DNA from: Novosphingobium aureum
GTDB lineage: Bacteria > Pseudomonadota > Alphaproteobacteria > Sphingomonadales > Sphingomonadaceae
DNA: 64,000 nt
Reading direction: 5' to 3'
Assembly: GCF_015865035.1 (NCBI RefSeq)
Contig: NZ_JADZGI010000002.1
Coordinates: forward strand, 473,088 to 537,087
The number at the start of each line of letters is the position of its first letter. The first letter of the stretch is position 1. Below are positions 1 to 9,013 of this stretch, piece by piece. The translations under genes were made by a program, and so were the position numbers. The notes under the pieces were generated by a model. The model had not been told where the DNA came from, did not search any database, and saw nothing but the letters and a program-made list of their open reading frames with translations.

Positions 1-213
1 GCCGGTAGCGAGCTGGCGCAGGCGCAGGAACTCGCCCTGACTGACGTCGGGATCGGTCGGCGCATCGCCGCCCGGCTTTCCGAACAGCACGAATTCGGGC
101 TCCACCCCGGCGCGCTGGGCCGCCGAGCGCAGGATCGCGATATTGGAACGGCTCAGGGCATCGACCCCGAGATTGGGCCTCCCGAACGCGTGGTTGAGAA
201 GGCCGATCCTCAT
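1..213 (-). CDS. Polysaccharide pyruvyl transferase-like protein, N-terminal part (runs off window)
   Basis: Reading the minus strand from an ATG at 213 gives 71 open codons to the window edge, starting MRIGLLNHAFGRPNLGVDAL and continuing into a stretch that includes FVLFGKPGGD. A short Rossmann-like opening strand followed by N-x-G-x-(D/E)-A-L is how WcaK/AmsJ-type polysaccharide pyruvyl transferases begin; these enzymes add ketal-linked pyruvate to exopolysaccharide sugars. The location beside wzc and the other polysaccharide genes fits. Only the first fifth or so of a typical 350-400 aa enzyme is visible, so another Rossmann-type transferase is possible. The 220 bases between this start and the next gene hold no convincing gene and probably contain its promoter. 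Confidence 0.55.
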   Translation of the reverse strand, partial: MRIGLLNHAFGRPNLGVDALSRSNIAILRSAAQRAGVEPEFVLFGKPGGDAPTDPDVSQGEFLRLRQLATG

Positions 214-433
214 GCGCTGCAATGGTCTGTCCGTATCCTTGAAAGTGAAAGTATGCAGGCAGTATCCAGGCTCTGCCAGTGCGCTGCGAAGCGAGACCTA
301 GACAATGTTGTGCAGTGCATCAATGCACAAACAGGAACAAGGCCAGGCACGCTTCGCGATAGTATTCGTCAGACATTCGTTCGTCGTGCGTCAGGCATCT
401 TTGTAGCGCCGGACAGATCCGCCCGCGCCGCCT

Positions 434-1663
434 TTACTTGATCGCGAAGCGAACGATCCTGCCCCCACCGCGCGGCGCGATCAGCGCCACCTGCTGGGTT
501 GCGCAGTTCTGTTCGGGCAAGCTGAATTCGACCTGTCCTTCGCGTGCCAGATCGACCTGCTGGACCGCGGCGTAGGAGCCGTCGGGCGCGTAGCAGCGCA
601 CGTGCAGCACGATCGGCCGCGAGGCCCGCGGATCGTCGCGATCGATGTTCGTCACGACCACGTGGCGGCCCGCCGCGAGCGCAGCGCCGCGTGTGGCGAT
701 GGTCTTTCGGATCGGCTCGGAGTTGTCGTAGTTGAGGACCGCCTGACCCGCCGCGCCCCGGGCTGCCGGCTCCACCCAGGTCTCAAGCCCGGCCTGCGCG
801 GGGAAGCGCCAGTCGAACGGCCCGTCGAGCCCGACGACCTCGTGGAAGCCGAAGTCCGCTGCCATGGTCGTCTCGCCCGCCGCGCAAAGCGCCGACCAAA
901 TGCCGATGGCCCCATCGGGCTTGCCATAGCGCACCATCTGCATGGTCTTGGGCGAAAGCGAGGAACACCCGACCTTCGCGCCTCCATCGGCCAGCGCACC
1001 CGCGAGCGACGCGATGGTTGCGCCGGGCAGGTTGTCACCGGCCCAGAACAGGAAATCGGTCGCCCAGTACTGCTCGTCGCCGCCGATCTGGCTTTCGAAG
1101 GCAGCCAGCCCCTCGGGCTGCGATAGCACTGCGCGCGAAAGCCCCGTGGTCGCCTCGCCGCGATCGCCTTCGCGCCACAAGGCGATCAGGCGCTGCGCGG
1201 CAACCTCATAGTCGCCGGCCTGCAGTCCGGCAGAGATCATCAGGTGCTGGGTAAAGCGGTCGCGCCAGCCACGCTCGGCCGAAAGCAGCAGCGCCGAGAG
1301 CGCCTTGCCCTCGTTTCCAGTAGCAAGGTAGCCGTTGGACAACAGGCCGAGACTTTCCGCCGGAACCGGGCGCTGCGCGACCAGCCGTTCGGAGAGCGCA
1401 AGGCCGCGCGCATTGTCTCCGGAGCGATAGGCATCGCGCGCGAGGGTCTCGAGCGCGTACCCGGCGAAAGGCGCAGGCACGCTGCGTGCGACGGACAGGT
1501 CCTCACGCGCCTGCCGGTCGAGCTGGACCCCGACGGCGACCACGGCGGCGGCGAGAGCGCAAAGCCCCCAGGCCACGCGCGCCGCAACGCCGGGCCGCAC
1601 CAGCGCAACCGCCGGTTGTTCAACAGGACCGCGCGAACGGCGGCGCTCAGTCGTCCTTGCCAT
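434..1663 (-). CDS. Membrane-anchored exopolysaccharide-associated protein of unknown function
   Basis: This 409-aa protein has a basic N-terminus, one transmembrane segment at about residues 28-46 (ALVRPGVAARVAWGLCALAA then AVVAVGVQL), and a periplasmic remainder. Residues 70-170 are alanine/leucine-rich helical pairs resembling degenerate TPR units (YRSGDNARGLALSERLVAQR, then YLATGNEGKALSALLLSAER). The C-terminal half looks beta-rich and carries a conserved-looking cysteine near the end (PEQNCATQQVAL). I do not recognise a named family. Its ATG lies inside the 3' end of the wzc gene (17-bp overlap, different frame), so the two are almost certainly co-translated, which suggests an accessory role in polymer assembly or export. 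Confidence 0.8.
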   Translation of the reverse strand: MARTTERRRSRGPVEQPAVALVRPGVAARVAWGLCALAAAVVAVGVQLDRQAREDLSVARSVPAPFAGYALETLARDAYRSGDNARGLALSERLVAQRPVPAESLGLLSNGYLATGNEGKALSALLLSAERGWRDRFTQHLMISAGLQAGDYEVAAQRLIALWREGDRGEATTGLSRAVLSQPEGLAAFESQIGGDEQYWATDFLFWAGDNLPGATIASLAGALADGGAKVGCSSLSPKTMQMVRYGKPDGAIGIWSALCAAGETTMAADFGFHEVVGLDGPFDWRFPAQAGLETWVEPAARGAAGQAVLNYDNSEPIRKTIATRGAALAAGRHVVVTNIDRDDPRASRPIVLHVRCYAPDGSYAAVQQVDLAREGQVEFSLPEQNCATQQVALIAPRGGGRIVRFAIK

Positions 1664-3824
1664 AGCTGTAATAACTGTAGGAATAGTAGCTGTAGTCCTG
1701 GTCGCCGGTCTTGGGGCTGAAGCGGTTGAGCACCACGCCCAGAACCTTGGCGTTGACCAGCGCCAGTCGGCGCAGCGCCGACTTCACCGCGCCGCGATGG
1801 AAGCTGGAGCCGTCGATCACGAAGAGAACCGCGTCGGCGTGCTTGGTCAGCAAGGGTGCATCGGCGAGGCCGAGCAGCGGCGGGCAGTCGAGCACGACCA
1901 CGTCGTACTGCGAGCGCACCGACTGCACGAACTCGGTCAGCCTGTCGCTGCCCAGGATCAGCGCCGGATCGGGCGGCAGCGGCAGGGCGGTGAGGTTGTC
2001 GAGGGTCGGGATCGCATCGGAACGCACGATCGCCTGCTCGAGCGCTGCCTCGCCGGTCAGCACGTCGGTCAGGCCGGACTTGCCCCGACCGTTGAGCTCG
2101 CGGTGCAGCGTCGGGCGACGCAAGTCGGCGTCGACCAGCAGCACGCGCTTGCCCAGCCGCGCGATCTCGCTGGCAAGGACATAGGACGTCGTGGTCTTGC
2201 CCTCGCCCTGGCGTGAGCTGGTCACGGCTAGGACATTGGGCAGGCCGCGGGCCGTCGAGTAGCGCAGGTTGGTGACGAGCGAGCGATAGGCCTCGCTCAC
2301 GCCCGAACGGCCATCGTCCAGCTCCTGCCCGACATCGGCGCCCTTCACCCGCGGGATCAGGCCCAGGAGGGTAAGGCCAAGCTTGCGCTCGACGTCCTCG
2401 GGCGAGCGGACCGCATCGTCGAGGATCTCGCGGGCAGCAATGGCCATTGCCGCGGCAACGATGCCACCGAGGAAGGCGAGCACGAGATTGAGCAGCAGGT
2501 TCGGCGAACTGGGTGCACGCGGCACATCGGCGCGATCGACGATGGTCACGTTGTTCGAAGCCGAACCGGCGCTGGCGCTAAGCTGATTGTAGCGGGACAG
2601 CAGCGATTCGTAGAGCGCGCGATTGGTGTCCGCGACGCGCTTGAGCACCGAGAACTGAACGCCGCGATCCTGCTCCTCGAGAGCATCCTCGCGCAGATTG
2701 TCGACACGCCCGACGAGCGACTGCTCCTTCTTCTGTGCGGCCTGGAAATCGAGGCGCGCCGAGTTCTTCAGAGCGGTTGCGATGCGCTCGATGCGCTTGT
2801 CGAGTTCGGCGATCTCGGCACGCTTGGAGCGGACCGTGGGGTAATCGTCGCGGTGCGTCGCGAGCAGCTCTGCAAGTTGCCCCTCGGCCTTCGACTTCTC
2901 GGTGGTCAGATCCATGATCGCCGAGTTCGAATTGACCTCGGGGATCGAGAGCGCAGGCTGATTGCGGAAGGTCTCCCAGCGATCCTGCGCGGCGATGCGC
3001 TCGGCGGTCGCGCGGGCCGCGGCACTGTTGAGCTGGACCAGCGTATCGTTGGTGACGGAAAGGGTCGATTCCGAGCTTTGCGAGCGCGATTCGTTACCCA
3101 TGCGGATCAGGCCCGCGACGCGCGCGAACTGATTCAGCTCCTTTTCGGACTGGGTAACGTTGCGGCGTGCCTCGTCGAGCTGGTCGGCAAGGAACTTGCG
3201 GGCATAGGCCGAGCTTTCGTACTTGCGCTCGAGATTGTACTCGACGAAGCGGTCGGCAAACAGGTTGGCGATGCGCGCGGTCAGCTGCGGATCGCGGGTC
3301 TCGACGGTGATCGTCGCGATACGGCTGTCGCGCGGGAGCTCCACGCTCATCGAACGCATCAGCAGGGCCATGGCGGCCTCACGGCGCACATCGTCGATCT
3401 TGGCGCCCTCGGTCTGCTCGGGCATGGCCGAACCCATTGCCTCGAAGAAGGCCGGATCCTTGTCGAACCGGCCGCTCTGCACGACCTTGCGGGCAACCGA
3501 GCGGCTCTGCAGGATACCCAGCTGGGTCTGCAGGAAGCGCTCGGTATCCCAGCCCGCCCCGACCTGCTGCAGGTCGCTGCCTTCGATGATCTGATCGGCC
3601 TGATCCTCGATCAGGACGCGGGTCTGCGCCTCGTAGCGCGGGGTCATGAGCAGCGTCACCACGACGCCCAGCACCACCGCGACGGCCACGACAACGGCGA
3701 ACAGCAGAGCATTGCGACGCACGATACCGAGGACGGTCCTCAGGTAATAGGCGAAGTCCACTCGCGCATCCTGGGCCGTACCTGCCCCCTCAAGAGCGTC
3801 CAATCCGAGAGTCTCGTTTTTCAA
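1647..3824 (-). CDS. wzc: Wzc/ExoP-type polysaccharide co-polymerase and autophosphorylating tyrosine kinase
   Basis: This 725-aa inner-membrane protein is expected to control chain length in Wzy-dependent exopolysaccharide export. It has a Wzz-type N-terminus with a transmembrane segment at about 38-60, a long periplasmic coiled-coil region (about 190-420), a second transmembrane segment near 455-480, and a cytoplasmic BY-kinase domain. The kinase shows Walker A GEGKTT (540-545), Walker A' VDADLRRP (564-571) and Walker B VVVLDCPP (about 642-649). The C-terminus carries a tyrosine cluster, DYSYYSYSYYSY (710-721, seven Tyr), the usual autophosphorylation site. The start is a TTG at 3824: an in-frame stop lies just upstream and GGAA sits a few bases before it. 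Kinase and Wzz parts are fused, as in Gram-negative Wzc. Confidence 0.95.
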   Translation of the reverse strand: MKNETLGLDALEGAGTAQDARVDFAYYLRTVLGIVRRNALLFAVVVAVAVVLGVVVTLLMTPRYEAQTRVLIEDQADQIIEGSDLQQVGAGWDTERFLQTQLGILQSRSVARKVVQSGRFDKDPAFFEAMGSAMPEQTEGAKIDDVRREAAMALLMRSMSVELPRDSRIATITVETRDPQLTARIANLFADRFVEYNLERKYESSAYARKFLADQLDEARRNVTQSEKELNQFARVAGLIRMGNESRSQSSESTLSVTNDTLVQLNSAAARATAERIAAQDRWETFRNQPALSIPEVNSNSAIMDLTTEKSKAEGQLAELLATHRDDYPTVRSKRAEIAELDKRIERIATALKNSARLDFQAAQKKEQSLVGRVDNLREDALEEQDRGVQFSVLKRVADTNRALYESLLSRYNQLSASAGSASNNVTIVDRADVPRAPSSPNLLLNLVLAFLGGIVAAAMAIAAREILDDAVRSPEDVERKLGLTLLGLIPRVKGADVGQELDDGRSGVSEAYRSLVTNLRYSTARGLPNVLAVTSSRQGEGKTTTSYVLASEIARLGKRVLLVDADLRRPTLHRELNGRGKSGLTDVLTGEAALEQAIVRSDAIPTLDNLTALPLPPDPALILGSDRLTEFVQSVRSQYDVVVLDCPPLLGLADAPLLTKHADAVLFVIDGSSFHRGAVKSALRRLALVNAKVLGVVLNRFSPKTGDQDYSYYSYSYYSYGKDD

Positions 3825-3961
3825 GTTTCGTTCCGCTCACTCATTTTGCCGTCAGGCGGCAATGTCACTCGGACATGGGGCCAAGCCCGGTCGATGCCCT
3901 TAGAAGTCAATTCCGGTCAAGCGCACCGGCGCGAACGCTCAAGCGCCACGAGAAGGTTCTG

Positions 3962-5305
3962 TCATTCCGGTTTAGCCCCCATTTCCAGCCGGGTCTTTGC
4001 CCCCTGTGCCGAATTTCCGGACAAGGTGCGCAGCGCCAGCGCCAGCATCAGACCGGCGAAGCATAGTAGCGTCTGGTTGCGCAGGGGATAGTCCAAAATG
4101 GATTGCAGCGCGAGGAGCGCAAACGTCCCGACCCACGCCAGAGCCGGTCCACCCATGCGCAAACCCTTGAAACAAACCAGTCCCAGCAAGGCCAGCCAGC
4201 CAAGCACGAGGGCAATTCCGACCACACCGGACTCAATTACCGCTTCGAGGTAATCGTTGTGCGCACGACCGGCCCGGCCCGGCGAGAGCGTCTCGAGCGT
4301 CTCGCTGGCCTGGAACACCTCGTCGAACGCGCCCACTCCTGCGCCCAGCGGCCAGTAGCGTCCGGCAGCGCCAAGACCATCGGTCCAGATCGCGAGACGC
4401 GCGTCCTGCAGGTCGTCGAAGCGCGACAGGCTTGCCCCGACACGTTCGTTGGTGAGCGCAAGCGCACCCAGCCCGCCCAGCACCAGCACCGACGCCCCCA
4501 GCGCAGCAATGATACCGCGGCGCGAAATTCCGGCCGAGGCCCAGATGCGCAGCGCCTGCAGCACGAAAAGCGCCGCCGGCACGATCAACAGCGCCATGCT
4601 CGAACGCGACTTCGTCAGCACCACGCCGACAAGCAGCAGCCCCCCGAGCACGGCGGCACCGAGGTAGGTGGCAGGCTTGCCGCGCCGCGTCGGCAGCGCG
4701 CCGACCAGCGCGCAAAGCGCGATATCGAGGAACAGGCCGGCGGAATTGTGGTTGGCGAACGTACCTTGCAGGTCGCTCGAGCCGTAGACCTGCGCGAAGA
4801 AGACCAGCTTGCGATTGCCCAGCGCGAGCTGCTGCGCACCGAGCAGGACGACGAATCCGCCCGCCAACGCGACACCGACGAGCGCCTTGCGCAGATGGCG
4901 CTCGGGCAGTTGCCACAAGAGCACGAGCATTGCGAAGGCTGGCATGAGCGCAAAGAAGGCGACGAGCGTGCGACGCACGTTGAGCGAGAACGGCATCCAG
5001 GCGCCCTGAGCGTCGACCAGCTCGAGCGAGGAAGAGACCAGTTCGCGCCCCGGCAGCGCCTGCCACAAGGCCGGCGGCAGCGGTACGCTCTGCAACAGCG
5101 GGACCAGCAGGCTCGCCGCGATCAATGCGGCAGCAGCACGCGGCGCGGCCGCAAAAAAGGTAAGAACGTGCGGAAGGTTGATCGCCAGCAACGCCAGCGC
5201 AACCAGCTGTACCAGCAGGTTCGCGATGCCCGCTTGCGAGCCGCCACCACCTGCAAGCAGCGCGACGATCAGCAGCAGCGCGGCCTGACCCGCGGGCTGG
5301 CGCAC
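3962..5305 (-). CDS. O-antigen ligase / Wzy-type polymerase family membrane protein
   Basis: This 447-aa, very hydrophobic protein has about ten to twelve predicted membrane segments. Between late segments lies a large periplasmic loop with the family signature RAHNDYLEAVIESGVVG (about residues 350-366), typical of Wzy_C/WaaL proteins that polymerise or ligate lipid-linked glycans. A DxxxxIWTDG stretch before it also fits. The start is a GTG at 5305; the frame stays open a further 13 codons but offers no better start before an in-frame TGA. The gene lies 137 bp upstream of wzc on the same strand, so it is probably transcribed with it. Polymerase (Wzy) is more likely than ligase given the wza/wzc context, but the sequence alone does not separate the two. 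Confidence 0.8.
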   Translation of the reverse strand: MRQPAGQAALLLIVALLAGGGGSQAGIANLLVQLVALALLAINLPHVLTFFAAAPRAAAALIAASLLVPLLQSVPLPPALWQALPGRELVSSSLELVDAQGAWMPFSLNVRRTLVAFFALMPAFAMLVLLWQLPERHLRKALVGVALAGGFVVLLGAQQLALGNRKLVFFAQVYGSSDLQGTFANHNSAGLFLDIALCALVGALPTRRGKPATYLGAAVLGGLLLVGVVLTKSRSSMALLIVPAALFVLQALRIWASAGISRRGIIAALGASVLVLGGLGALALTNERVGASLSRFDDLQDARLAIWTDGLGAAGRYWPLGAGVGAFDEVFQASETLETLSPGRAGRAHNDYLEAVIESGVVGIALVLGWLALLGLVCFKGLRMGGPALAWVGTFALLALQSILDYPLRNQTLLCFAGLMLALALRTLSGNSAQGAKTRLEMGAKPE

Positions 5306-5500
5306 AAGCTGCAGGCCAGCACCAAGCCTAGAGTTTGGAATAAGTCACCCCGCCCAATGCACAAAACACCACTTTGCCGCACCTGCTCCCGAAGCCGCAC
5401 GAAGATGCCTTCCCGTCAGGGAAGATCAATCGTGCCGACATCGCGCCGCGCCGGACAGGCCCGGAGCGCAGATGGGCTGCATGCCTTAAACGGGAACCCG

Positions 5501-5543
5501 AAAAAGAAAAAGGCCCCGCCTCCGTTATCGGGAAGCGGGACCC
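5501..5543 (-). terminator. Rho-independent terminator of the small secreted-protein gene
   Basis: Read on the minus strand there is a GC-rich stem (GGTCCCGCTTCC paired with GGAGGCGGGGCC) with a short ATAAC-type loop, followed directly by a T-rich tail (TTTTTCTTTTT). It begins about 20 bases after the stop codon of the 5564-5824 gene, so it closes that short transcript before the polymerase gene. Confidence 0.85.
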
Positions 5544-5563
5544 TGTAAATCGAACCAGGTCGA

Positions 5564-5824
5564 TTATGCGCCGTCGGACTTGTCGTCGTCGACAGCTTCG
5601 TAGATGCCGTAGCCGACAGCAGCAGCAGCAACGACGCCGAGCACGATCACGCCGGCTTCAGCCTTCTGCTTGCCCTTGACGGCGGTCGACTGACGCTCAC
5701 CAACACCCGAGAGGTTGGCGATCTTGCCGGTCGAAGCCGAAGCCGTCGTACCAGCCTGGGCAGCGACGGGAGCAGCAAGTGCACCGGCAGCAGCCAGCGA
5801 CAGCAGGATATTCTTCACTTTCAT
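5564..5824 (-). CDS. Small secreted or membrane protein of unknown function
   Basis: This 86-aa protein has a clear Sec signal peptide (MKVKNILLSLAAAGALAAPV, cleavage likely after AQA), a short polar Ser/Thr/Lys region, one glycine/alanine-rich hydrophobic segment (GVIVLGVVAAAAVGYGIYEA) and an acidic tail (DDDKSDGA). The ribosome binding site is near-perfect (AAGGAGG, six bases before the ATG) and a strong terminator follows, so it is probably a well-expressed single gene. No catalytic motif is visible. Its place among polysaccharide genes suggests an envelope role; this is inference only. Confidence 0.85.
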   Translation of the reverse strand: MKVKNILLSLAAAGALAAPVAAQAGTTASASTGKIANLSGVGERQSTAVKGKQKAEAGVIVLGVVAAAAVGYGIYEAVDDDKSDGA

Positions 5825-5908
5825 TATAGCCTCCTTCTAAGCCACTTAGTTGGACTTGGCTGTTTAACACGGATATCGCAGCGCACAATCAAACGCAAAA
5901 GGATTTAT

Positions 5909-6838
5909 GTGCTTTCCCGGATTTCAATTCTCGCCGCGATCGCCCTTTCGCTAGCGCCCCTGACGGCACGCTCAGGAGAAGCCCCTAGCCCTTGGCCGGT
6001 TACCATGCGGTTAGCGATGGGCCGACTTTCCGAGATCGGTTATCGCCTTAACCATGCTGCAGCGCCACTTTGCCGCAGCAAAGCCACCGCGACAGGATTG
6101 AGCGTTGACTATATCGGCGCCTACGCACCGGGAGATCGCGAGGCGGTGAAACAGCTGCTCGGCATGACCGATCTGCCCCAGGTGGCAGCCGTCGCGCGTG
6201 GCAGTCCTGCAACACTCGCGGGTGTCCGCGCAGGCGACACAATCGTTTCCATCAACGCTGTGAGCACAAAGCAACTTATTGAAGAATCAGACGAACCGAG
6301 CCTTTTTGCCGATGAACTGGAGCAGCACCTGCGTGTCCTCCCGAGTGATTCGCCGATCGAGCTCGTGCTCGAACGCGAGGGGCACGACATCACCGTCACG
6401 ATAACGCCCGAAGCGGCCTGCGCGCCGCGTTATATCCTCAAGACCGACAAGGGCATCGCCGCCTTTACCGATGGCGCCAACATTGCCGTCTCCTCCAGAC
6501 TGATCGACTTCGCCCAGAACGACGACGAGATCGCGCTCGTCGCGGGGCACGAGCTGGCCCATGTGGTTTATGGCGACGATGAAGCCAGCGGGCTTGGCCA
6601 GCGCCGGTTCTGGGAGGACCGGGCCGACCTGCTCGGACTGCGTATAGCCCATTGCGCAGGCTACGACGTGGACAAGGGCCTCGCCTACTGGACGCGCCGC
6701 GATGCCAAGGACTGGCTGCGCCTGTTTCGAGACCCCACTCATCGCTCGCGCGGGGCGCGCGTGAAGCGCATGCGCGAGGAACTGGCGTCGCTCTCCTGCC
6801 CGCCAGCCCTGCCCGACATGACCGGTGACGAAGGCTAG
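5909..6838 (+). CDS. M48-like zinc metalloprotease with an N-terminal PDZ domain
   Basis: This 309-aa exported protein starts at a GTG (5909) followed by a signal peptide (LSRISILAAIALSLAPLTA). Residues about 85-165 form a PDZ-like module (GVRAGDTIVSINAVS), and the C-terminal part holds the peptidase core: HELAH at 214-218 and the third zinc-ligand motif EDRAD at 236-240. This gives the HExxH...ExxxD arrangement of M48/M56-type gluzincins. It would act in the periplasm, and PDZ-M48 proteins often work in envelope protein quality control. It is divergent from the small secreted-protein gene (84-bp shared upstream region) and lies 107 bp before the export lipoprotein gene. Confidence 0.85.
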   Translation: MLSRISILAAIALSLAPLTARSGEAPSPWPVTMRLAMGRLSEIGYRLNHAAAPLCRSKATATGLSVDYIGAYAPGDREAVKQLLGMTDLPQVAAVARGSPATLAGVRAGDTIVSINAVSTKQLIEESDEPSLFADELEQHLRVLPSDSPIELVLEREGHDITVTITPEAACAPRYILKTDKGIAAFTDGANIAVSSRLIDFAQNDDEIALVAGHELAHVVYGDDEASGLGQRRFWEDRADLLGLRIAHCAGYDVDKGLAYWTRRDAKDWLRLFRDPTHRSRGARVKRMREELASLSCPPALPDMTGDEG

Positions 6839-6945
6839 GCCGGGCTGCGATCCCCGGCCTGCGATGGACCGAGCTTGCGCTCAATCGAGCCACGCACTAG
6901 TCCCAAGCGCAACCAGTTTTTAGTTCCCAATGGAGAGATCCTTAA

Positions 6946-7653
6946 GTGAATTACTCTAAGACATTTCTCGTAGTCGGAACATGTCTCGCAGCCGGTGTCC
7001 TGGGCGGCTGCACCGCGACCACGCCGAACCCGAACCTGCCGACCGGCGCGGCGGCCTACGAGGTGATCCCGGCATCGATCCCGGTTCCCACCACCTACCC
7101 GATCCGTCCCAAGGACATCCTCACCCTGCGCGTCTTCGGCGAGCCCGACATCTCTGCCGATGAAATGCGCGTGGACGACGCCGGCAAGATCCAGGTCCCG
7201 CTGATCGGGACCGTCGATGCCGCCACGCGCAGCGCCGACGAGGTCGGCAAGGAAATCGCGCAGCGCCTCGGGGCCAAGTACCTCATCAACCCGCAAGTCG
7301 CACTCTCGGTCGCCGAAGCCGCCCCCAGCTACGTCTCGGTCGAAGGCGAGGTGAAGAAGCCGGGCGTCTACGAGATTAATGGCCGCTCCTCGCTTCTCTC
7401 GGCGCTGGCCCGCGCCGAAAGCCCGAGCTCGACCGCGAAGCTGGACGAAGTGGTCGTGTTCCGCACGATCGACGACCAGCGCATGGTGGCCCGCTTCAAC
7501 CTCAAGGACATCCGCACCGGCGTCAGCCCGGACCCGATGATCCTCGATGGCGACGTGGTCATGGTCGGCTTCTCGCGCGGCAAGGGTCTGTGGCAGGACA
7601 TCCTGCGCACCGCGCCCTTCTTCAACGCATTCGTGCTGTTCGCAACGCGCTAA
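6946..7653 (+). CDS. Wza/GumB-type polysaccharide export outer-membrane lipoprotein
   Basis: This 235-aa protein has a lipoprotein signal with lipobox LGGC (lipidated Cys22). It is followed by the Poly_export domain (YPIRPKDILTLRVFGEPDIS, about 48-67, then KIQVPLIGTVDAATRSADEV) and one SLBB domain (YVSVEGEVKKPGVYEING, about 127-144). It should form the outer-membrane part of the export channel that docks on Wzc. The start is GTG at 6946 with GGAGAG about 10 bases upstream. It is shorter than E. coli Wza (379 aa), having one SLBB rather than two, which is common in GumB-like proteins. Confidence 0.92.
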   Translation: MNYSKTFLVVGTCLAAGVLGGCTATTPNPNLPTGAAAYEVIPASIPVPTTYPIRPKDILTLRVFGEPDISADEMRVDDAGKIQVPLIGTVDAATRSADEVGKEIAQRLGAKYLINPQVALSVAEAAPSYVSVEGEVKKPGVYEINGRSSLLSALARAESPSSTAKLDEVVVFRTIDDQRMVARFNLKDIRTGVSPDPMILDGDVVMVGFSRGKGLWQDILRTAPFFNAFVLFATR

Positions 7654-7746
7654 GTCGGGCGCCGGTAACAGGGCGGTCGGTCCCGGGATGACTGGCCGTG
7701 CCTGCTTCCGGCACTCGGATTGCACGGTTCTCGATCCGACTTTGGT

Positions 7747-7774
7747 TTGACCACATCACCTGTCGGGGGATAAT
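7747..7774 (+). promoter_or_regulatory. Sigma-70-type promoter upstream of galE
   Basis: TTGACC (7747-7752) and GATAAT (7769-7774) are separated by 16 bases. The element lies 86 bp before the galE ATG in an otherwise non-coding interval, which suggests galE has its own promoter rather than depending on read-through from the export gene. Confidence 0.55.
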
Positions 7775-7859
7775 GGCGCGCGACGTCGGCCGCACGGGGG
7801 TGGCCAGGACGATCGCCACCACGGCAATCGCTGCCATAATGGCTGCACGGGGGTAAGAC

Positions 7860-8870
7860 ATGACGCGCAAGGTTCCGGTTCTGGTCACGGGCGGCGCCGG
7901 GTACATCGGCAGCCATGCCGTCCTTGCCTTGCGCGACGCGGGCTGGCCGGTCACGGTGATCGACAACCTCGTCACGGGCTTTCGCTTCGCCGTACCCGAA
8001 GGCGTCCCGTTCTACGAGGGCGACATCGCCGATGCCGACCTGCTCGCACGCATCATCGCCGAACAGGGCATCAAGGCGATCATGCATTTCGCCGGCTCGG
8101 TAATCGTCCCCGAATCCGTCGAGAACCCGCTCAAGTACTACGAGAACAACACGGTAAAGAGCCGCGCCCTGATCGCCGCGGCCGTCTCCGGCGGGGTAGA
8201 CCACTTCATCTTCAGCTCGACCGCGGCGACTTACGGCACGCCCGAGGAATCTCCGGTGCGCGAAGATTCGCCCAAGCTTCCGATCAACCCCTACGGCATG
8301 TCCAAGCTGATGACCGAGACGATGCTCGGTGACGTCAGCCGTGCGCATCCGATCAATTACTGCGCGCTGCGTTACTTCAACGTCGCCGGAGCCGATCCAC
8401 TGGCACGCACCGGCCAGTCGACGGCCGGAGCCACGCACCTGATCAAGGTCGCGGTCGAGGCTGCGCTGGGCAAGCGCGAACACGTCGCGGTGTTCGGGAC
8501 CGACTTCGACACGCCCGACGGCACCGGCGTGCGCGACTATATCCACGTCTCGGACCTCGCCGCAGCCCATGTCCTCGCGCTCGAAGCCCTGATCGCGCAG
8601 CCGGACCAGAGCATGACGATGAACTGTGGCTATGGCCGCGGCTTCTCGGTGATGGAAGTGCTCGACGCGGTCGACCGGGTGACCAACCGCACGATCGAGC
8701 GCCGCCTCGAAGGCCGCCGCGCGGGCGACCCGGCAGCGCTGATCTCGGACAACAGCCGCATCAAGGCCACCTTGCCCTGGCAGCCGCAGTACGCCGACCT
8801 TGGCACCATCGTCGAACATGCCCTCGCCTGGGAACGCCGGCTTACCGAAATCCACGCCGCCGGCGCCTGA
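7860..8870 (+). CDS. galE: UDP-glucose 4-epimerase
   Basis: This 336-aa extended short-chain dehydrogenase interconverts UDP-glucose and UDP-galactose. It has the NAD-binding GGAGYIGSH near the N-terminus, the DNL/TG segment of UDP-sugar epimerases (IDNLVTGF), the catalytic SST...YGMSK arrangement, and the substrate-loop region NPYGMSKLMTE. The C-terminal VRDYIHVSDLAAAHVLAL and GYGRGFSVMEV are standard GalE landmarks. It supplies UDP-Gal for the polysaccharide made by the surrounding locus. The coding start follows an ACATG context with GGGGGTAAG just upstream. No neighbour on this strand within 300 bp downstream. Confidence 0.95.
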   Translation: MTRKVPVLVTGGAGYIGSHAVLALRDAGWPVTVIDNLVTGFRFAVPEGVPFYEGDIADADLLARIIAEQGIKAIMHFAGSVIVPESVENPLKYYENNTVKSRALIAAAVSGGVDHFIFSSTAATYGTPEESPVREDSPKLPINPYGMSKLMTETMLGDVSRAHPINYCALRYFNVAGADPLARTGQSTAGATHLIKVAVEAALGKREHVAVFGTDFDTPDGTGVRDYIHVSDLAAAHVLALEALIAQPDQSMTMNCGYGRGFSVMEVLDAVDRVTNRTIERRLEGRRAGDPAALISDNSRIKATLPWQPQYADLGTIVEHALAWERRLTEIHAAGA

Positions 8871-9013
8871 CGTTTCGAGTTCTCGTCGAAGTAGGGCAGA
8901 ACAACCCCGCCCGGGCCGCGCGCGACGCGCGAGCTCGGTGACGGAGCCCTCTGCATGAGCAGGCTGACGTCGCCGGCGTGCCTTGCGCCCGCAAGGGCAC
9001 GCCGGATCATTCG

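Noticed and set aside
190..441. 83-codon plus-strand frame at the left edge
   Set aside because: Overlaps the pyruvyl-transferase-like start and has no ribosome binding site or family.
2853..4091. Plus-strand open frame of 412 codons
   Set aside because: Antisense to wzc; no recognisable domain, low-complexity Arg/Leu content.
4103..5548. Plus-strand open frame of 481 codons
   Set aside because: Antisense to the Wzy-like membrane protein; composition is Arg/Gln-rich nonsense.
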